A DNA stretch of 21,238 bases from Competibacteraceae bacterium UBA6584 (GTDB lineage: Bacteria; Pseudomonadota; Gammaproteobacteria; Competibacterales; Competibacteraceae). The notes below the pieces were generated by a model that was not told the origin of the DNA, ran no database searches, and saw only the letters and a list, made by a program, of their open reading frames with translations. The translations under genes and the position numbers were made by a program. Below, piece by piece: positions 7,841 to 15,895 of the stretch (its first letter is position 1; each line of letters starts with the position of its first letter). The DNA lies in NCBI GenBank assembly GCA_002433805.1, contig DJIW01000046.1, forward strand, positions 1 through 21,238, given 5' to 3'.

Positions 7841-7845
7841 GAGGT
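7841..7845 (+). promoter_or_regulatory. Ribosome binding site of the ACP gene
   Basis: GAGGT lies 5 bases before the ATG at 7851. Confidence 0.55.
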
Positions 7846-7850
7846 CATCA

Positions 7851-8120
7851 ATGCAACCGCTTTCGCCGTTCGAGTTGGAGGTGGCTCGACTGCTGGTCGA
7901 TACCCTGCATCTGGAAGATGTCAAACCGGAAGAGATCGCTCCGGAGGAGCCGTTGTTCGGCGAGGGCCTGGGTTTGGATTCCATCGACGCTTTGGAGCTG
8001 GCGCTGGCGATTTCCAAGACCTACGGTTTTCAATTGCGTTCGGACGATAAGGAAAACCGGCGGGTGTTCGCCTCGCTGCGCGCCTTGAGCCAACATATCC
8101 AGCAACAGCGAGTCCTTTGA
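7851..8120 (+). CDS. Acyl carrier protein (ApeE/XanC-like)
   Basis: An 89-residue acidic carrier protein. The attachment motif GLGLDSIDALEL places the phosphopantetheine serine at residue 44, and the surrounding PEEPLFGEG and ISKTYGF segments fit the four-helix ACP fold. It is the first gene of the long operon and presumably carries the aryl starter and the growing polyene chain. E. coli aryl polyene clusters have two carrier proteins (ApeE and ApeF); only this one is visible here. Its TGA overlaps a possible TTG start of the next gene. Confidence 0.92.
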   Translation: MQPLSPFELEVARLLVDTLHLEDVKPEEIAPEEPLFGEGLGLDSIDALELALAISKTYGFQLRSDDKENRRVFASLRALSQHIQQQRVL

Positions 8121-8155
8121 CCGCGCGGTCGTCCCAGTCTGGCGGACTCCGATCC

Positions 8156-9055
8156 GTGAGCCGGAATTGGGCGCGGTTGCCGGAGCGCGGATCGCCGCTG
8201 GCGCTGTGGTTGATCCGGTCGATTGCGCTATATCTCGGCCGGCCCGTCGCCCGGCTGCTGCTGTATCCCATCACCCTCTATTTTCTGATCGCCGCCGGCG
8301 ACGCCCGCCGGAGTTCGCGGCGCTATCTGCGCCGGGCGCTCGGTCGGGAACCGGGTTGGCCGCAGCTGTTTCGCCACATCCACTGGTTTTCGGCCACCAT
8401 CCTGGACCGGGTTTACTTCCTGACCGGACGCTTGGATCATTTTCAAATTGAGATAGTCGGCGGGCAAGCGATTCTGGATCAGCTGCGTTCCGGCCGGGGC
8501 TGCATCTTGCTGGGCTCTCATCTGGGCAGCTTTGAGGCCCTGCGCGCGGTCGGCGCGAGCTTGCCCGATTTCCCGATCAAAATTTTGATGAACGTCGAGC
8601 ACAATCGAGCGCTGACCCGGCTGTTTGAGGCGCTGAATCCGGAACTGGCCCGCGCCATCATTCCCATCGGCCGGCCCGAAACCTTGCTGGCGGTGCAAGA
8701 GAGCGTGTCGCGCGGCTGTTTGATCGGGGCGCTGGGCGACCGGGTGGCGCAGGACGATAAAACGGTGCGCTGCCAATTTTTCGGCCGAGAAACCGCATTT
8801 CCCATCGGCCCGATCCTGCTGGCGGCGTTGATGGAGTGTCCGGTCGTTTTGTGTTTCGGCTTGTATCGGGGCGGCAATCGCTACGACGTCCACTTTGAAA
8901 AGCTGGCCGAAAAGATCGCGCTGGAGCCGCGTCGCCGGCAGGAACAACTCGGGGTTTGGGTCCAGCGCTACGCCGACCGGCTGGAGCATTACGCGCGGCT
9001 CGCGCCGTACAATTGGTTCAATTTCTACGATTATTGGTCCGAGGACGCGCCTTGA
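8156..9055 (+). CDS. LpxL/HtrB-like lipid acyltransferase
   Basis: A 299-residue member of the LPLAT/LpxL-like acyltransferase family. The N-terminus SRNWARLPERGSPLALWLIR is, as I recall, conserved in acyltransferases of aryl polyene and flexirubin clusters. This is why I prefer the GTG at 8156 over a TTG at 8117 that overlaps the ACP stop. A hydrophobic helix follows (VARLLLYPITLYFLIAA). LLGSHLGSFEALR carries the HX4E catalytic pair (about H122, E127). The C-terminal PYNWFNFYDYW is typical of the group. It probably transfers the finished aryl polyene chain from ACP, or an ordinary fatty acid, to a lipid anchor at the inner membrane. The acyl donor is inferred. Confidence 0.85.
   Translation: MSRNWARLPERGSPLALWLIRSIALYLGRPVARLLLYPITLYFLIAAGDARRSSRRYLRRALGREPGWPQLFRHIHWFSATILDRVYFLTGRLDHFQIEIVGGQAILDQLRSGRGCILLGSHLGSFEALRAVGASLPDFPIKILMNVEHNRALTRLFEALNPELARAIIPIGRPETLLAVQESVSRGCLIGALGDRVAQDDKTVRCQFFGRETAFPIGPILLAALMECPVVLCFGLYRGGNRYDVHFEKLAEKIALEPRRRQEQLGVWVQRYADRLEHYARLAPYNWFNFYDYWSEDAP
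9041..9045 (+). promoter_or_regulatory. Ribosome binding site supporting the TTG start at 9052
   Basis: GAGGA lies 6 bases before TTG 9052, inside the end of the acyltransferase gene. Confidence 0.55.
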
Positions 9056-9744
9056 AATCGGTTGTGCCCTCTAAAGGGTGGTTCGCCCGCCAGCGCGACA
9101 TCGGCTGGAACGGCGCGGCGATGCTGGTGTTGTCCAATCTGGTGCTGTTGGCGACCGTCGGGTTGAGCGGCCTGTGGCTGTATTATCGGGTCTGGCGGAT
9201 CGCCCGCGCCGCGCCGGTCGCCGGAATCGAGGGGGATTGGATCGTGGTGCTGGGCGCGCGGTTGATCCGCGACGAAGTGGCCACCGGTTACGCCCGCCGG
9301 TTGCGGCGGGCCGCGGCGCTCTATCAAGCCGACCCCCGACGGCGGGTGCTGCTGGTCGGCGGTCCCACCGGCGGCGCGGTCAGCGAAGCCGAACGCGGCC
9401 GGGAATTCTTGCAAGCGCTCGGCCTTCCCGAGGCGGCCTTGTTCGTCGAGGATCAATCGCTGAACACGCTCGATAACTTGCGCCGCGCCCGCCAGCTGCG
9501 GGCGGAGCTGGGTCATCGGCCCTTCGTGCTGGTGACCAGCCGGCACCATCTGGCCCGCAGCGAAGCGCTGGCGCGCGGCTTGGCCTTGCAGCCCAGGTTG
9601 TGCGCCGCCGAGGAGCGGCTCGATTTCAATCCGGCCACTTGCTGGCGGCTCGCGCGGGAAGCGTATTACCTGCACTGGTACGGCGTCGGCAGGGCGTGGT
9701 CGCGCTGGACCGGCAACCGCCGCAATCTGGCGCGAATCAGCTAG
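9052..9744 (+). CDS. DUF218/YdcF-like membrane-anchored protein
   Basis: A 230-residue protein. One N-terminal membrane helix lies at about 20-42 (NGAAMLVLSNLVLLATVGLSG onward). A DUF218 (YdcF/SanA/ElyC) domain follows: WIVVLGARL, ARRLRRAAALY, VLLVGGPTGG, SEAERGREFL..LGLP and SLNTLDNLRRA. SanA/ElyC relatives act in envelope integrity and lipid-carrier metabolism, but their chemistry is unsettled. The TTG at 9052 overlaps the acyltransferase stop (TTGA) and has a good ribosome site. Longer readings starting upstream overlap the previous gene by about 100 bases and lack support. DUF218 is not one of the canonical aryl polyene genes I know, so its place inside this operon is notable. Confidence 0.82.
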   Translation: MKSVVPSKGWFARQRDIGWNGAAMLVLSNLVLLATVGLSGLWLYYRVWRIARAAPVAGIEGDWIVVLGARLIRDEVATGYARRLRRAAALYQADPRRRVLLVGGPTGGAVSEAERGREFLQALGLPEAALFVEDQSLNTLDNLRRARQLRAELGHRPFVLVTSRHHLARSEALARGLALQPRLCAAEERLDFNPATCWRLAREAYYLHWYGVGRAWSRWTGNRRNLARIS

Positions 9745-10536
9745 ATGAGCATCTGGATCAGCGGCGTGGGCGTGTGCGCGCCCGGCCTGCCGGATTGGCC
9801 GACGGGACGTTCGGTGCTGGCGGGGTTGCAGCCGTACCACGGCGATAAGGTTCCGCATTTCGACCGGGTGCGGCTGCCGCGCAACGAGGCGCGCCGGGCG
9901 ACGCCGACCGTCCGCTTGGCCCTGCAGGCGGCGGACGAGGCGCTGGACGCCGCCGGCTTGGACGCGAGGCGCTGCGGGGCGGTGTTCGCCTGCGCCGGCG
10001 GCAATACCGAGGCTTTGGAGGCGCTGTGTCTGGCGTTGCTCGAACCCGAACCCGCGCTTTCGCCCGGACAATTCAATCACTCGGTGCACAACGCCCCGCT
10101 CGGCTATTGGAGCATCGCGACCGGTTCGATGCGCCCGGCGATCAGCGTCGGCGCGTTTGACGCCACCTTCGCCGCCGGACTGCTGGAAGCCGTCGCGCTG
10201 GCGCGCCTGGACCGGCAGCCGGTGCTGTTGGTGGCCTACGACACCCCGCCGCCGCCGGCGTTGCGGCCGTTCCGTTCGGTCGCGGTCGCCTTCGGCGCGG
10301 CCTTGCTGCTGACGCCGGACCCGGTTGCCGGTAGTATCGCCCGCCTCGGAGAGTTCATAATCCGGCCCGGCGCGGCCGATTCGATGCCGGATGAGACCTT
10401 GGAGCAACTGCGGTTGGCTAACCCCGCCGCGCGGGCCTTGCCGCTGTTGCGCCAGCTCGCGGCCGGCGGATCGGCGGTGGTCGCATTGCCCTATCTATCC
10501 GACGCCCGACTCGATTTGGACGTGCAAGCCCGGTGA
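9745..10536 (+). CDS. Ketosynthase-like chain length factor 1 (ApeC-like)
   Basis: A 263-residue protein of the short beta-ketoacyl-synthase-like N-terminal family (Ketoacyl-synt_2), half the size of a true KS. It contains SPGQFNHSVHNAPLGYWSIAT (about 106-126) and SVGAFDATFAAGLLEA (134-149). The latter is the nucleophile-elbow region, and there is no cysteine in it. This is the pattern of ApeC, the chain-length factor that pairs with the ApeO ketosynthase. It shares NPAARALPLL near the C-terminus with the paralogue at 15089-15895. The ATG directly follows the preceding TAG. It is probably a structural partner of a KS and not itself an elongating enzyme. Confidence 0.85.
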   Translation: MSIWISGVGVCAPGLPDWPTGRSVLAGLQPYHGDKVPHFDRVRLPRNEARRATPTVRLALQAADEALDAAGLDARRCGAVFACAGGNTEALEALCLALLEPEPALSPGQFNHSVHNAPLGYWSIATGSMRPAISVGAFDATFAAGLLEAVALARLDRQPVLLVAYDTPPPPALRPFRSVAVAFGAALLLTPDPVAGSIARLGEFIIRPGAADSMPDETLEQLRLANPAARALPLLRQLAAGGSAVVALPYLSDARLDLDVQAR

Positions 10537-10982
10537 TCGACAAAACCGAAATTGAAAGTCTGATCCCGCACAGCGGAACCATGTGCCTGCTGGACACGGT
10601 CGCCGCGTGGGACGAACAAGGCATCCGCTGTCTGACTGAAACCCACCGCGATCCGGCTAACCCGCTGCGCTGGCAAGGCCGGCTTTCCGCCGTGCACGCG
10701 GTGGAATACGGCGGTCAGGCGGCGGCGGTTCACGGCGCGCTGCGCGCCCGCCAAGCTGGCCAAACCGCGCCGCCGGGCTATCTGGCCGCGCTGCGCGACC
10801 TGCGCTGGTTCGCCGATGAACTGGATGGCGTCGCCGGGCCGCTGGAAGTCGCCGCGCGGCTGCTGATGGGCGAGGGCGGTCAATGCATCTATGCGATTCA
10901 AACGAGCGCCGCCGGCCGCGTGTTGGCCGAGGCGCGCTTGACCATCGCGCCGCGACCGGTCGCTGGCGAAAGCGAGCGATGA
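10533..10982 (+). CDS. apeP: ApeP-like 3-hydroxyacyl-ACP dehydratase
   Basis: A 149-residue hotdog protein. It carries LIPHSGTMCLLDTVAAWD (His13), THRDPANPL, and AVHAVEYGGQAAAVHGAL with Glu58 as the probable acidic partner. This layout is characteristic of ApeP-type dehydratases of aryl polyene clusters and differs from the smaller ApeI-like protein at 3874. It removes water from 3-hydroxyacyl-ACP to form the conjugated double bonds. The GTG start overlaps the previous stop as GTGA, and the stop overlaps the next start as ATGA. It is therefore tightly coupled within the operon. Confidence 0.88.
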   Translation: MIDKTEIESLIPHSGTMCLLDTVAAWDEQGIRCLTETHRDPANPLRWQGRLSAVHAVEYGGQAAAVHGALRARQAGQTAPPGYLAALRDLRWFADELDGVAGPLEVAARLLMGEGGQCIYAIQTSAAGRVLAEARLTIAPRPVAGESER

Positions 10983-11536
10983 AGCGCTGGCCCGTGGTGC
11001 TGTTGCTGTGCTGGCCCTTGTCTGGCCTCGCTCAAGATGGCTTTGATCAGGTGATGCGGCTGCTGGCGGCAGTGCCGGCGGTGGAAGGTGAGTTTCGCGA
11101 AGAAAAACAGCTGGCGGTGCTGCAACAACCGCTGGTCGCCAGCGGGCGGCTGTACTATCGCGCGCCGGACTTTCTGCGCAAGCAAACCCTGTCCCCGCAA
11201 CCGGAGGATTACGAGGCCGACGGCGATTGGCTGACCGTCGAAACCCCGGCCGCCGGCCGCCGCCAGTTCGATCTGAACGGCTATCCGCAACTGCGGCCGC
11301 TGGTGGAGGCGATCCGCGCCACCCAAGCCGGTGACCGCAACACTCTGGAGCGTTATTACCGGGTAGAGTTTGAGGGCGCGCCCGAGGCGTGGAGCTTGCG
11401 GCTGACACCGTTGGCCGTGGAAGCCGCCCGTTATGTGAGCGCGATCATCTTGCGCGGTCGCGGCGCGCGGATTGCGAGCGTCGAGACGCTGGAAGCCGGG
11501 GGGGATCGCAGCGTGATGACGCTGACGCCCCGCTAA
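10979..11536 (+). CDS. LolA-like outer-membrane lipid/lipoprotein carrier
   Basis: A 185-residue exported protein. The signal peptide MKRWPVVLLLCWPLSGLAQ is followed by FDQVMRLLAAVPAVEGEFRE and LVASGRLYYRAPDFLRKQTL, both typical of the LolA-like (LolA_like_DUF2092 / ApeL-type) beta-half-barrel. Such carriers accompany the MMPL exporter in aryl polyene clusters and are thought to ferry the lipid-linked pigment across the periplasm. The ATG at 10979 overlaps the ApeP stop, and an open reading upstream is not coding because it lies antiframe within ApeP. The next gene is the exporter, 25 bp on. Confidence 0.85.
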   Translation: MKRWPVVLLLCWPLSGLAQDGFDQVMRLLAAVPAVEGEFREEKQLAVLQQPLVASGRLYYRAPDFLRKQTLSPQPEDYEADGDWLTVETPAAGRRQFDLNGYPQLRPLVEAIRATQAGDRNTLERYYRVEFEGAPEAWSLRLTPLAVEAARYVSAIILRGRGARIASVETLEAGGDRSVMTLTPR

Positions 11537-11561
11537 GCTGGCGGACTCGGGGGAACAACGG

Positions 11562-13892
11562 TTGAGTCTCGCGCGTCAACGGTGGATTCCGCTGCTTTGG
11601 TTGTTGGCGGCGCTGGCGAGCGGCTGGATCGTGTGGACCACGCCGGTCGTCGCCGATCTGACCTTGTTCGCGCCCCGCGCCGATCCCGTCGCCGAATTGC
11701 TGCTGGACCAATTGCGCAGCGGCCCGACCACGCGGTTGGTTCTGTTGGGGGTGGACGGCGGTTCCGAGGCTGACCGCGCCGCCGTCAGCCGCCGGCTGGC
11801 GGAGCGGTTGCGGCCCGACGGCGCGTTCGCGCGGGTGGTCAACGGCGCGGAAACGCTGCCCGAGGCGGATTTGCAGGCGCTGTTCGCCCGACGCTATTTG
11901 TTGAGCCCCGCCGTCGCGCCGGAACGCTTCACGGCGGAGGGCTTGCGCGCCGGTTTGCAACAGCGGCTGGCGGAGTTGCAATCGCCGCTGGGGGTCTTTC
12001 AGAAACGCTGGCTGGCCGAAGACCCGACCGGCGAGCTGCTGGGGCTGCTGCGGCTGTTGCAAGGCGGCTTGCGCGAGCCGGCCAAACGTTTGGGCGTGTG
12101 GTTTTCGCCCGACGGCGCGCGCGCCTTGCTGCTGGTCGAAACCCGCGCCTCCGGCTACGATCTCAAGGCCCAGCGCGCGGTCGTGACCACCATCCGCCAG
12201 GCGTTCGCGCAAGCCGCCGCCGGAACCGAGGCGCGGTTGATTTTAAGCGGCCCCGGCGTGCTGGCGACGCTGTCGGAAGACCGGGTGCGCGCGCAGGCCG
12301 AATGGCTGAGCGGGCTGTCCCTGGCGGCGGTCGTGCTGCTGTTGCTGCTGGTCTACGGCTCGGCGCGCGCGCTGTGGCTCGGCGCGTTGCCGATGCTCTC
12401 GGCGCTGCTGGCCGGCGCGGCGGCGGTGGGGTTGCTGTTCGGCCAGCTTTATCTGATCACGCTGGCGTTTAGCGTGACGCTGCTCGGCGAAACGCTGGAT
12501 TATCCCACCTATCTGTTCAGCCACCGGCGGGCCGGCGAGAGCGTGGACGACACGCTGCGGCAATTGTGGCCGACGCTGCGGCTGTGCGCCGCCACCACCG
12601 CGCTCGGTTGTCTGGCGATGTTGGATTCCGGTTTTCCGGGTTTGAGCCAGTTGGGCGTGTTCACCGTCGCCGGCGTGACCGCCGCCGCGGCGACCACTCG
12701 CTGGCTGCTGCCGGTGTTGGTCCCGCCACAGTGGCGGCCGCCGCGCCCGACCGCCGTCGGCGATTGGGCCGACGCGCTGTTGCGACCCCGGCCGCGACTG
12801 GCGCTGGCCTTCGGCGGTTGCGGGCTGCTGGTGATTTTCGGTTTGCTCCTTAAAGCGCCGCCGCTGTGGGAAAACGACCTGGCCGCGCTCAGCCCGGTGC
12901 CGCGCGAGCTGTTGCAAACCGATCAAGCGTTGCGGACCGCATTGGGCGCGCCGGAAGTCGGCCATCTGATCGCCATCACCGCGCCCGACGCCGAAACCGC
13001 ATTGCAAGCCAGCGAAATCGTGGGCGCTTACCTGGACCGCCAGCAGCGGGCGGGAGCGCTGGCCGGTTACGATGGGGCGATGCGTTATCTGCCGAGCGGC
13101 GAAACCCAGCGGCGGCGGCAAGCGGCGCTGCCGGATGCGGAAAGCTTGGCGGCCAATCTCGATGCCGCGCTGGAAGGCTTGTCGTTCAAACCCGGTCTGT
13201 TCGCGCCGTTCCTGACCGCCGCCGCCGCCGCGCGCGCCGCGCCGCCGCTGCGGGTGGAGGAGGTGGGCGATGGCCTGCTGGGCGTGCGGGTCCGCTCGCT
13301 GCTGACGGCGGGAGCGCGCGGCTGGACCGCGCTGTTGCCGTTGAGCGGGGTGCGGGACGCGCAAGCCTTGGCGGCCGGGTTGCCGCAGCCGAACCACGCG
13401 CGGGCCTATTATCTGGATTTGCGCGCCGAGACCAACCGGCTGGTGGCGGAATTCCGCGAAGCGGCCTTGCCGCGGCTGGCCTGGGGCGGCGTGTTGATCG
13501 CGGCGGTGGTGGGGTGGGGTTTGCGGGCGTGGCGGCCGGTGGTGGCGGCCTTGACGCCGGTGCTGCTGGCGCTGGCGTTCACCGTGGCGGCCTTGTTGGC
13601 CTTGGGCGAACGGCTGTCGCTGTTCCATCTGGTGTCGCTGCTGTTGGTGTTGGGCATCGGCGTCGATTATGGATTGTTCTTCAGCCGGCCCGGCGCGGAC
13701 GCGGATCTGCGCCGCCGCGCCTTGCACGCCTTGATGGTCTGTTGCGCCTCGGCGCTGATCGTGTTTGCTATGCTTTCAACATCGGCGCTGCCGGCGCTGC
13801 GGGCCATCGGCTTGACCGTGAGCCTGGGCGCGGCCGCCAGCTTCGTCGCCGCGTTGATCGTGGCGCGGCCTTTATTGAATCGGATGGATTGA
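11562..13892 (+). CDS. MMPL/RND-family lipid exporter
   Basis: A 776-residue inner-membrane transporter with the duplicated RND/MMPL plan. There is an N-terminal helix (about 8-27) and a periplasmic domain (about 30-245). A helix bundle spans about 250-390 and includes GETLDYPTYLFSHRR. A further helix begins the second half (about 411-430), followed by a second periplasmic domain and a final helix bundle from about 640 that includes GIGVDYGLFFSR. The paired LDYP/VDYG motifs are characteristic of MMPL proteins. It likely extracts the aryl polyene lipid from the inner membrane and hands it to the LolA-like carrier. The TTG start is preceded by GGGGGA at a suitable distance. Its stop is 3 bases before the ketosynthase ATG. 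Confidence 0.9.
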   Translation: MSLARQRWIPLLWLLAALASGWIVWTTPVVADLTLFAPRADPVAELLLDQLRSGPTTRLVLLGVDGGSEADRAAVSRRLAERLRPDGAFARVVNGAETLPEADLQALFARRYLLSPAVAPERFTAEGLRAGLQQRLAELQSPLGVFQKRWLAEDPTGELLGLLRLLQGGLREPAKRLGVWFSPDGARALLLVETRASGYDLKAQRAVVTTIRQAFAQAAAGTEARLILSGPGVLATLSEDRVRAQAEWLSGLSLAAVVLLLLLVYGSARALWLGALPMLSALLAGAAAVGLLFGQLYLITLAFSVTLLGETLDYPTYLFSHRRAGESVDDTLRQLWPTLRLCAATTALGCLAMLDSGFPGLSQLGVFTVAGVTAAAATTRWLLPVLVPPQWRPPRPTAVGDWADALLRPRPRLALAFGGCGLLVIFGLLLKAPPLWENDLAALSPVPRELLQTDQALRTALGAPEVGHLIAITAPDAETALQASEIVGAYLDRQQRAGALAGYDGAMRYLPSGETQRRRQAALPDAESLAANLDAALEGLSFKPGLFAPFLTAAAAARAAPPLRVEEVGDGLLGVRVRSLLTAGARGWTALLPLSGVRDAQALAAGLPQPNHARAYYLDLRAETNRLVAEFREAALPRLAWGGVLIAAVVGWGLRAWRPVVAALTPVLLALAFTVAALLALGERLSLFHLVSLLLVLGIGVDYGLFFSRPGADADLRRRALHALMVCCASALIVFAMLSTSALPALRAIGLTVSLGAAASFVAALIVARPLLNRMD

Positions 13893-13895
13893 GCG

Positions 13896-15092
13896 ATGGC
13901 CATCAAACCGCTTGCCTTGACCGCCCGCACCGTCACCAACGCCTTGGGTCGGGGGCTGGCCGCATCGTTATCGGCGTTGCGGCGCGGCGAAAGCGGGTTG
14001 CGGCCTTGCGATTTCGAGGACGCCGCGCTGGAAACCTGGATCGGGCGAGTGGCCGGTTTGGAGGACGAACCTTTGCGCGGTGACTTTGCCGCCTTCGATT
14101 GCCGCAACAACCGGCTGGCGCGGCTGGGGTTGGAGCAGGACGGCTTCGCGGCGGCGGTGGCGGCGGCGCGGGCGCGCTACGGACCCGAGCGCGTCGGCGT
14201 GTTCGTCGGCACCAGCACCTCTGGCATCGGCGCGACCGAGCAGGCGTACCGCCAGCGCGATCCGGCCAGCGGCGCGCTGCCGGAAAATTTCGATTACCAG
14301 CACACCCACAACGTTTTCTCGGTGGCGGATTTCACCCGGAGCTGGCTGGATTTGAACGGGGTGGCGCTGGCGATTTCCACCGCCTGTTCCTCCAGCGCCA
14401 AGGCGTTCGCCTCGGCGTGGCGGCAGATGAGCGCCGGCTTTTGCGACGCCGCCGTGGTCGGTGGGGTGGACAGTTTGTGTCTGACGACACTGTACGGCTT
14501 TCACGCCCTGGGTCTGGCTTCGCCGCGACCGTGCCGGCCGTGGGACCGCGAGCGCGACGGCCTCAACGTCGGCGAGGCGGCGGGTTTCGCGTTGCTGGAA
14601 TGGGCCGAACCCGAGGATCGACGGGTGGTGCTGCGGGGCTACGGTGAAAGCAGCGACGCCCACCACATGACCGCCGCTCATCCCGAAGGCGCGGGCGCGG
14701 CGCTGGCGATGGAGCAGGCGCTGGCGCGGGCGGACATCGCGCCCGAGCGGATCGACTACATCAACCTGCACGGCACCGCCACGCCGTCGAACGACGCCGC
14801 CGAGGATCGGGCGGTGCTGCGGGTGTTCGGTGCGGATACGCCGTGCAGTTCCACCAAGGGGTGGACCGGTCACACCTTGGGGGCGGCGGGCATCACCGAG
14901 GCGATTTTCGTGTCGCTGTGCCTGGAGCAGGGCTTGGTTCCCGCCTCGCTCAATACCCGCCAGCGCGATCCGGAACTGGGCGCGGGCGTGGTGTTGGAAA
15001 ACCGAGAGCGCCCGCTGCTCTGGGCGATGAGCAATTCCTTCGGTTTCGGCGGCACCAACTGTAGCCTGCTGTTCGGACGGAACGACGGATGA
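13896..15092 (+). CDS. apeO: Beta-ketoacyl-ACP synthase (ApeO-like)
   Basis: A 398-residue FabF-type condensing enzyme of full length. The nucleophile is C164 in STACSSSAKA. The histidines are H292 in NLHGTATPSND and H326 in GWTGHTLGAAG, and the C-terminal signature is NSFGFGGTNCSLLFG. It would condense malonyl-ACP with the aryl-primed chain. In E. coli, ApeO works as a heterodimer with the chain-length factor ApeC. Here a cysteine-less partner gene follows with an ATGA overlap, and another lies about 4 kb upstream. It is the only catalytically complete KS in the window. Confidence 0.93.
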   Translation: MAIKPLALTARTVTNALGRGLAASLSALRRGESGLRPCDFEDAALETWIGRVAGLEDEPLRGDFAAFDCRNNRLARLGLEQDGFAAAVAAARARYGPERVGVFVGTSTSGIGATEQAYRQRDPASGALPENFDYQHTHNVFSVADFTRSWLDLNGVALAISTACSSSAKAFASAWRQMSAGFCDAAVVGGVDSLCLTTLYGFHALGLASPRPCRPWDRERDGLNVGEAAGFALLEWAEPEDRRVVLRGYGESSDAHHMTAAHPEGAGAALAMEQALARADIAPERIDYINLHGTATPSNDAAEDRAVLRVFGADTPCSSTKGWTGHTLGAAGITEAIFVSLCLEQGLVPASLNTRQRDPELGAGVVLENRERPLLWAMSNSFGFGGTNCSLLFGRNDG

Positions 15093-15895
15093 AGGCCCTC
15101 ACCGTCGAACGCATCGGCCTGTGCGGGCCGGGGTTGCTTAGTTGGACCGCCGGCCGGGAGACGCTGGCCGGCGGTCGGCCCTATGCGCCCGATCCGCTGC
15201 CGGCGATTGCGGCCGCGCTGCTGCCGGCCAACGAACGCCGGCGGGTCACCGCCACCATCAAGCTGGCGCTGCACGCCGCCCAGGAAGCGGTCGGTCCAGC
15301 GTCCGCCGCCGCATCGGACGAGGGGCCCGCGGCGGCGCTGCCGACGGTGTTCGTGTCCTCCGGCGGCGACAGCGAGGTGCTGGATAAGATTTGCGCGGCG
15401 CTGACCTTGCCCGACCGGGCGGTGTCGCCGGTGCATTTCCACCAATCGGTGCACAACACGCCATCCGGCTATTGGTCGATCGCCACCAGTTGCCGGCGGG
15501 CGTCAACCAGCTTGTCCGCTTACGACGGCAGTTTCGGTTATGGCTTGCTGGAAGCGGCGGCGCTGGCGTGGGCCGAGGCGACGCCAGTGCTGCTGGTGGC
15601 CTACGATTTGCCGTTGCCGTTCCCGCTGTCCGACCGTCGTCGAATTGTCGCCCCGTTCGCGGTCGCGCTGCTTTTAAGCCCGCATCCGGCGGGCGGCCTA
15701 GCCACGTTGCGGCTCGCGCCAGCGGCGGACGCGCCGGCGAGCCGGTTGACCGATCCGGAACTGGAGCGCCTGCGCGTCGGCAACCCCGCCGCGCGCGCTT
15801 TGCCGCTGCTGAGCGCCATCGCGCGTCAGACGGCGGAATCGATCCTGCTGGTGGAGCGCGGCCGGGGGATTCGGGTGGAGGTCGAGCCGGCATGA
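15089..15895 (+). CDS. apeC: Ketosynthase-like chain length factor 2 (ApeC-like)
   Basis: A 268-residue Ketoacyl-synt_2 protein. It contains SPVHFHQSVHNTPSGYWSIAT (about 113-133), SLSAYDGSFGYGLLEA (141-156, no cysteine) and NPAARALPLL. It abuts the complete KS by a 4-base overlap, so it is the best candidate for the ApeC partner. It is recognisably related to 9745-10536 but strongly diverged: the motifs agree while the intervening sequence differs. That points to an old duplication and perhaps separate roles in chain length or initiation. The stop overlaps the reductase start. Confidence 0.86.
   Translation: MKALTVERIGLCGPGLLSWTAGRETLAGGRPYAPDPLPAIAAALLPANERRRVTATIKLALHAAQEAVGPASAAASDEGPAAALPTVFVSSGGDSEVLDKICAALTLPDRAVSPVHFHQSVHNTPSGYWSIATSCRRASTSLSAYDGSFGYGLLEAAALAWAEATPVLLVAYDLPLPFPLSDRRRIVAPFAVALLLSPHPAGGLATLRLAPAADAPASRLTDPELERLRVGNPAARALPLLSAIARQTAESILLVERGRGIRVEVEPA

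Noticed and set aside
9031..10407. 458-codon minus-strand open frame
   Set aside because: Antisense shadow of the DUF218 and CLF1 genes, with low-complexity composition and no recognisable motif.
10883..10978. N-terminal extension of the LolA-like protein
   Set aside because: It would hide the signal peptide that begins at the ATG at 10979 and overlaps the ApeP gene out of frame.
12243..13727. 494-codon minus-strand open frame
   Set aside because: It lies antisense to the MMPL exporter, is rich in Gln/Arg/His as expected for an antisense shadow of GC-rich coding DNA, and shows no domain.
12866..14083. 405-codon plus-strand open frame
   Set aside because: Out-of-frame shadow spanning the exporter and the start of the ketosynthase; Gly/Arg-rich without domains.
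15391..15891. N-terminal extension of the FabG-like protein
   Set aside because: It runs through the CLF2 gene in a different frame and adds Arg/Gly-rich sequence; the reductase fold starts at the ATG at 15892.
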